The notes beneath the pieces were generated by a model that was not told where the DNA came from, made no database searches, and saw only the letters and a program-made list of their open reading frames with translations. A stretch of DNA of 64,000 nucleotides, from NCBI RefSeq assembly GCF_013386765.1, contig NZ_JACARE010000023.1, positions 62,001 to 126,000 on the forward strand, given 5' to 3'. Source of the stretch: Pseudomonas yamanorum (lineage in GTDB: Bacteria > Pseudomonadota > Gammaproteobacteria > Pseudomonadales > Pseudomonadaceae). Both the position numbers and the translations under genes were made by a program. Positions 62,660 to 64,000 of the stretch are shown here, one piece after another (position 1 is the first letter of the stretch; the number at the start of each line of letters is the position of its first letter).

Positions 62660-63778
62660 ATGAAACTTAAATCACACCCCTTGCTGCAAGCGACACAAGG
62701 TACCCACAGGCACGTGGACAGTGAGCATTACGGTGCAATGGGTGCAGGTCGAAAAATCTATATCCAGGCGGCGTTGCATGCCGACGAAACCCCGGCGCTG
62801 CTGGTAGCCGCGCACCTGCGCCGGCAACTGGTGGAACTGGAAAATGCCAACCGCCTGAATGCCGAGATCGTGCTGGTGGCCGTGGCCAACCCTACGGGGC
62901 TGAGCCAATACATCATGGGCGCGCCCAGCGGGCGTTTCGAGCTGGGCAGCGGGCGCAATTACAACCGGGGTTTTCCGGTGCCATACCCGGCGATTGCCGA
63001 CAAGATTGAACACCTGCTGGGCCAGGACATCGACGCCAACCGCCAACTGATCCGCCAGGCCTGGGGCGAATGCCTGCTGGACGCGCAGCCGCTGGACGAA
63101 TTCCAGTCCCTGCAACGTACCCTGATGCTGCTGGCCCACGACGCCGATATCGTGCTGGACCTGCACTGCTCCCGTGAAGCCGCGATGCACGTGTACACCG
63201 GTGAAGCGGTGTGGGCGACGGTGGAACCACTGGCGCGCTATATCGGTTCCGAAGCCTCGTTGCTGGCCACCGACTCCCAGGCCAACTCGTTCGATGAGGC
63301 GCTGTACCTGCTGTGGGTCAACTTGCGCGAGCGGTTTGGCGACCGGTTCCCGATACCCGACAGCAGCGTGGCGGTGACCGTTGAGCATCGTGGCCAGCGG
63401 GATGTGTCCTATGAGCTGGCGCAGCATGACGCCACGGCAATTATTGACTACCTGACTCACCTGGGCGCGATTGAAGGCACGCCCCGGCCATTGCCGGCCC
63501 TGCGCAACCCGGCGACGCCATTGGCCGGCAGTGAGCAGTTTTATGCGCCGTGCGCCGGGGTGCTGGTGCACCGGGCGGCGGTGGGCAGCCGCATCGAGGC
63601 GGGGCAGGCGTTGTTCGATATTGTTGACCCCCACAGTGGGCAGGTCACCACAGTCAACAGCCACAACACTGGCGTGCTCTACATGCGCCGCGACGTGCGC
63701 TTCGTCAAACCCGGCGATCCGCTGGGGCGTGTATCCGGTGCCACACCGATTCGCAGCGGCAAGCTACTCAGCGCCTGA
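62660..63778 (+). CDS. Succinylglutamate desuccinylase/aspartoacylase-family zinc hydrolase
   Basis: A 372-residue M14-like metallohydrolase. Zinc ligands are expected in LHADE (H40 and E43) and in LDLHCS (His about 171), with a catalytic Glu in VTVEHRGQ (about 239). The C-terminal beta-barrel (about 290-372: APCAGVLVHRAAVGSRIEAG) resembles a lipoyl-like lid. Family members remove N-acyl groups from amino acids, for example N-succinylglutamate or N-acetylaspartate. No signal peptide, so it acts on imported substrate. Downstream lies an ornithine-type aminotransferase. Confidence 0.9.
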   Translation: MKLKSHPLLQATQGTHRHVDSEHYGAMGAGRKIYIQAALHADETPALLVAAHLRRQLVELENANRLNAEIVLVAVANPTGLSQYIMGAPSGRFELGSGRNYNRGFPVPYPAIADKIEHLLGQDIDANRQLIRQAWGECLLDAQPLDEFQSLQRTLMLLAHDADIVLDLHCSREAAMHVYTGEAVWATVEPLARYIGSEASLLATDSQANSFDEALYLLWVNLRERFGDRFPIPDSSVAVTVEHRGQRDVSYELAQHDATAIIDYLTHLGAIEGTPRPLPALRNPATPLAGSEQFYAPCAGVLVHRAAVGSRIEAGQALFDIVDPHSGQVTTVNSHNTGVLYMRRDVRFVKPGDPLGRVSGATPIRSGKLLSA

Positions 63779-63789
63779 CGCAGGACAAG

Positions 63790-63879
63790 TGTGGGAGCTG
63801 GCTTGCCTGCGATAGCGGCGGCACATTTGACATCAATGCCGCCTGATACACCGCCATCGCAGGCAAGCCAGCTCCCACA
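63790..63879. repeat. REPIN (GTGGGAGCTGGCTTGCC class)
   Basis: Inverted REP arms with a 40-base centre, between the metallohydrolase and aminotransferase genes. It may reduce or stabilise transcription into the following gene. Confidence 0.9.
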
Positions 63880-63926
63880 TTGGCGCTGCGTTGTTCATTC
63901 ATTATTTATTTGGCAGGACATCGCTC

Positions 63927-64000
63927 ATGCACTCCAACCCGGCAATTACCCTCGAAAACCAATTCTGCGCCCACAACTATTCCCCCTTGCCGGTGGTGAT
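63927..64000 (+). CDS. rocD: Ornithine/acetylornithine-type aminotransferase, 3' end outside window
   Basis: Only 24 residues are present. AGGA precedes ATG 63927. The peptide (ITLENQFCAHNYSPLPVV) matches the start of class III ornithine aminotransferases, where NYxPLPVV is followed by the PLP domain. If correct, it converts ornithine and 2-oxoglutarate to glutamate semialdehyde and glutamate. The assignment rests on this short segment and the catabolic context, so the symbol is tentative. Confidence 0.65.
   Translation, partial: MHSNPAITLENQFCAHNYSPLPVV

Overview
This 64 kb window is chromosomal DNA of a Pseudomonas, most likely of the P. fluorescens group. Three things support that: the GC-rich codon use with dense short-gap operons, the many REP/REPIN inverted repeats of the two classes typical of these genomes (cores GTAGGAGCGAGCTTGCTCGCG and GTGGGAGCTGGCTTGCCTGCG), and the family content (H2-type T6SS, OprD porin, Tsx/NUP, CbtAB, polyol-binding MtlE). 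No tRNA, rRNA, CRISPR array, prophage or intact insertion sequence is visible.

Bases 1-14705 are the downstream part of a type VI secretion operon, one tightly overlapping transcription unit: tssF (cut by the window edge), tssG, clpV/tssH, a sigma-54 activator, a tiny lipoprotein, an FHA protein, tssJ, tssK, tssL, tssM, a PP2C phosphatase and a Ser/Thr kinase. This is the gene order of the P. aeruginosa H2-T6SS (PA1660-PA1671). Bases 14.7-24.8 kb hold a PTS-EIIC/EAL fusion phosphodiesterase, a LysR/DUF4865 divergent pair, a cobalamin block (riboswitch-controlled cbtBA on one side; histidine-phosphatase-fold protein and cobF on the other), a secreted esterase, a DcrB-like periplasmic protein and a Kef-type antiporter.

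Bases 25.2-35.7 kb are one 10.5 kb gene for a very large type V autotransporter (about 3,511 residues). It has about 24 beta-strand passenger repeats and three copies of a longer inter-repeat module. Bases 35.7-46.2 kb are an accessory patchwork: a decayed HTH regulator, LysR/RidA, a predicted alpha/beta-hydrolase plus YaaW-like fusion, mntH, a Phd/PIN toxin-antitoxin pair with a palindromic operator, LysR plus two YdcZ-type DMT proteins, a metallothionein and a XapX/oxidoreductase pair.

Bases 46.3-52.5 kb are nutrient loci. A purine-nucleoside uptake operon (tsx-NUP) has a PurR/LacI-like palindrome at its promoter. A polyol locus (AraC regulator, MtlE-like binding protein, sorbitol-dehydrogenase-type SDR) lacks the expected ABC permease and ATPase genes. 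A nicotinamidase follows. Seven tandem REP-derived units (52495-53308) separate it from the last block. Bases 53.3-64 kb look like one catabolic module: a beta-lactamase-fold hydrolase and LysR regulator are divergent from a dipeptide/opine ABC transporter with fused ATPases, an OprD porin, an aspartoacylase-like metallohydrolase and the start of an ornithine-type aminotransferase. I infer import and deacylation of an amino-acid conjugate feeding ornithine-type metabolism.
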